Source of the DNA: JAMXLO01 sp035492535
Lineage (GTDB): Bacteria > Pseudomonadota > Alphaproteobacteria > Acetobacterales > Acetobacteraceae
DNA: 13,735 nt
Assembly: GCA_035492535.1 (NCBI GenBank)
Contig: DATJJM010000411.1
Span: 1-13,735, forward strand
Direction of reading: 5' to 3'
The translations under genes were made by a program, and so were the position numbers. The notes under the pieces were generated by a model. It did not search any database. It worked only from the letters and a program-made list of their open reading frames with translations, and was not told the DNA's origin. Below, piece by piece: positions 12,938-13,735 of this stretch (position 1 is its first letter; each line of letters begins with the position of its first letter).

Positions 12938-13735
12938 CTAGCTGAACAATACCGAAGACAGCTTGCGCCGAGCTGCCGTCGTGGCGGGATCGTCGAAGCC
13001 CCAGGCCTCGAAGAACTTCAGCAGTTGCAGCCTGGCGGCGTCCTCGTTCCAGCCGCGGTTGCGCCGTACGATCTCGAGCAGTGCATCTGCTGCCTGCTCG
13101 CGCTCGTCCACGGCGTTGAGCGCGGTGGCGAGATCATAGCGCGCCTGAAGGTCGCCCGGCTCCGCCGTCACGCGGGCCTGTAGCGCCTGCAACTGACCCT
13201 TTGCCTCGCGACCTTCCTGGGCGAGCGCCAGCGCACTGCGGGCGCCGGCGATCTCGGCGTGGTCGGCGATCTTCTCGGGCACCTGCGACAGCGCCTGCAG
13301 TGCCTGGTCCTCCTGGCCGAGCGCCATCAGTGCACGGATCAGTCCGCCCCATGCGTCGCCGTTTTCCGGCTCCTGCTGCACCAGCTCGCTGAACAGTTCG
13401 CCTGCCTGCTGCGCGTCGCCCTGCTCCATGGCCGCCTTGGCTTCGGCGAGTAGGTCCGCGGTTGGCATCGAGCCGCCGGCGAGCTTCAGCAGGTTCTCGA
13501 CGAACCGCTTCACCTCGGATTCCGGCAACGCGCCCTGGAACAGGTCGGCGATCTGGCCTTGCCAGAACGCCGCCACTGTCGGCACGGACTGCATCGGCAG
13601 TCCGAGCTGGGCCAGTTGCTGCACTAGCGAACGGTTCTGGTCGATGTCGATCTTCACCAGCTTCACGCGGCCGCCAGCGGACCGGACCACCTTCTCCAGC
13701 GTCGGGGTGAGCTGCTTGCAGGGACCGCACCAGGT
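12938..13735 (-). CDS. cnoX: Thioredoxin-TPR chaperone, CnoX/YbbN-like (5' end outside the window)
   Basis: The gene runs off the right edge; 265 residues are visible. The very first visible residues are TWCGPCK, the thioredoxin active site, so the missing part should be only the first strand and helix of the fold. The thioredoxin part continues to about residue 85 with the cis-proline region SVPTVAAFWQG. TPR-like helical repeats follow to the end (AKAAMEQGDAQQAGELF, ARYDLATALNAVDEREQA and others). CnoX proteins hold oxidised unfolded proteins and pass them to GroEL or DnaK. E. coli YbbN has lost the first cysteine, whereas WCGPC here, as in Caulobacter CnoX, suggests a redox-active protein. 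It is the first visible gene of the - strand operon and abuts the LonN gene. Confidence 0.9.
   Translation of the reverse strand, partial: TWCGPCKQLTPTLEKVVRSAGGRVKLVKIDIDQNRSLVQQLAQLGLPMQSVPTVAAFWQGQIADLFQGALPESEVKRFVENLLKLAGGSMPTADLLAEAKAAMEQGDAQQAGELFSELVQQEPENGDAWGGLIRALMALGQEDQALQALSQVPEKIADHAEIAGARSALALAQEGREAKGQLQALQARVTAEPGDLQARYDLATALNAVDEREQAADALLEIVRRNRGWNEDAARLQLLKFFEAWGFDDPATTAARRKLSSVLFS

Overview
The window looks like chromosomal DNA from a GC-rich alphaproteobacterium, most plausibly a member of the Rhodospirillales/Acetobacteraceae. This rests on three things: codons strongly biased to G or C in the third position, an N-terminally extended GTP cyclohydrolase II, and the gene run thioredoxin-TPR / LonN / Trm112 / DUF971. 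The taxon is an inference, because no marker gene is present. I see no insertion sequence, tRNA, rRNA, CRISPR array or phage gene.

Left part (1-8906), all on the + strand. The 3' end of an ohr-like peroxide-resistance gene is followed by a 277-bp gap that carries three GTWAA boxes exactly 10 bp apart. Next is a large signal-transduction ATPase of the STAND type (winged helix, NB-ARC-like ATPase, TPR-like tail). A 90-bp spacer with a hairpin leads into a tightly packed cluster: aldo/keto reductase, an unrecognised exported six-cysteine protein, an enolase-superfamily sugar-acid dehydratase-like enzyme, and an adenosine-kinase-like PfkB kinase. Three of these junctions are overlaps or very short gaps. 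A family-5 extracytoplasmic solute-binding protein follows 116 bp later. Together this reads as a regulator plus a small catabolic/uptake module for a sugar or sugar-acid-like compound. The substrate cannot be read from the sequence, and no permease gene is present. A strong hairpin (8921-8969) closes the module.

Middle part (8985-11689). An OmpR-family response regulator lies on the - strand with no histidine kinase beside it. It is divergent from ribA, which is overlapped by one base by a small YkuD-type L,D-transpeptidase-fold protein. The roughly 318-bp divergent region holds a 7+7 palindrome, a candidate sigma-70 promoter and a possible 17-codon leader ORF with a good ribosome-binding site that runs over the ribA start. 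No FMN riboswitch is apparent.

Right part (11696-13735), on the - strand: a compact operon of a CnoX/YbbN-like thioredoxin-TPR chaperone (cut by the window end, WCGPC active site visible), a LonN-domain protein, a Trm112-family protein and a DUF971 protein, with gaps of 0 to 13 bases or one-base overlaps. This looks like ordinary housekeeping and proteostasis context.

The least explained content is the exported protein at 4251-5003, its embedding in the catabolic cluster, and the STAND regulator that may control it.
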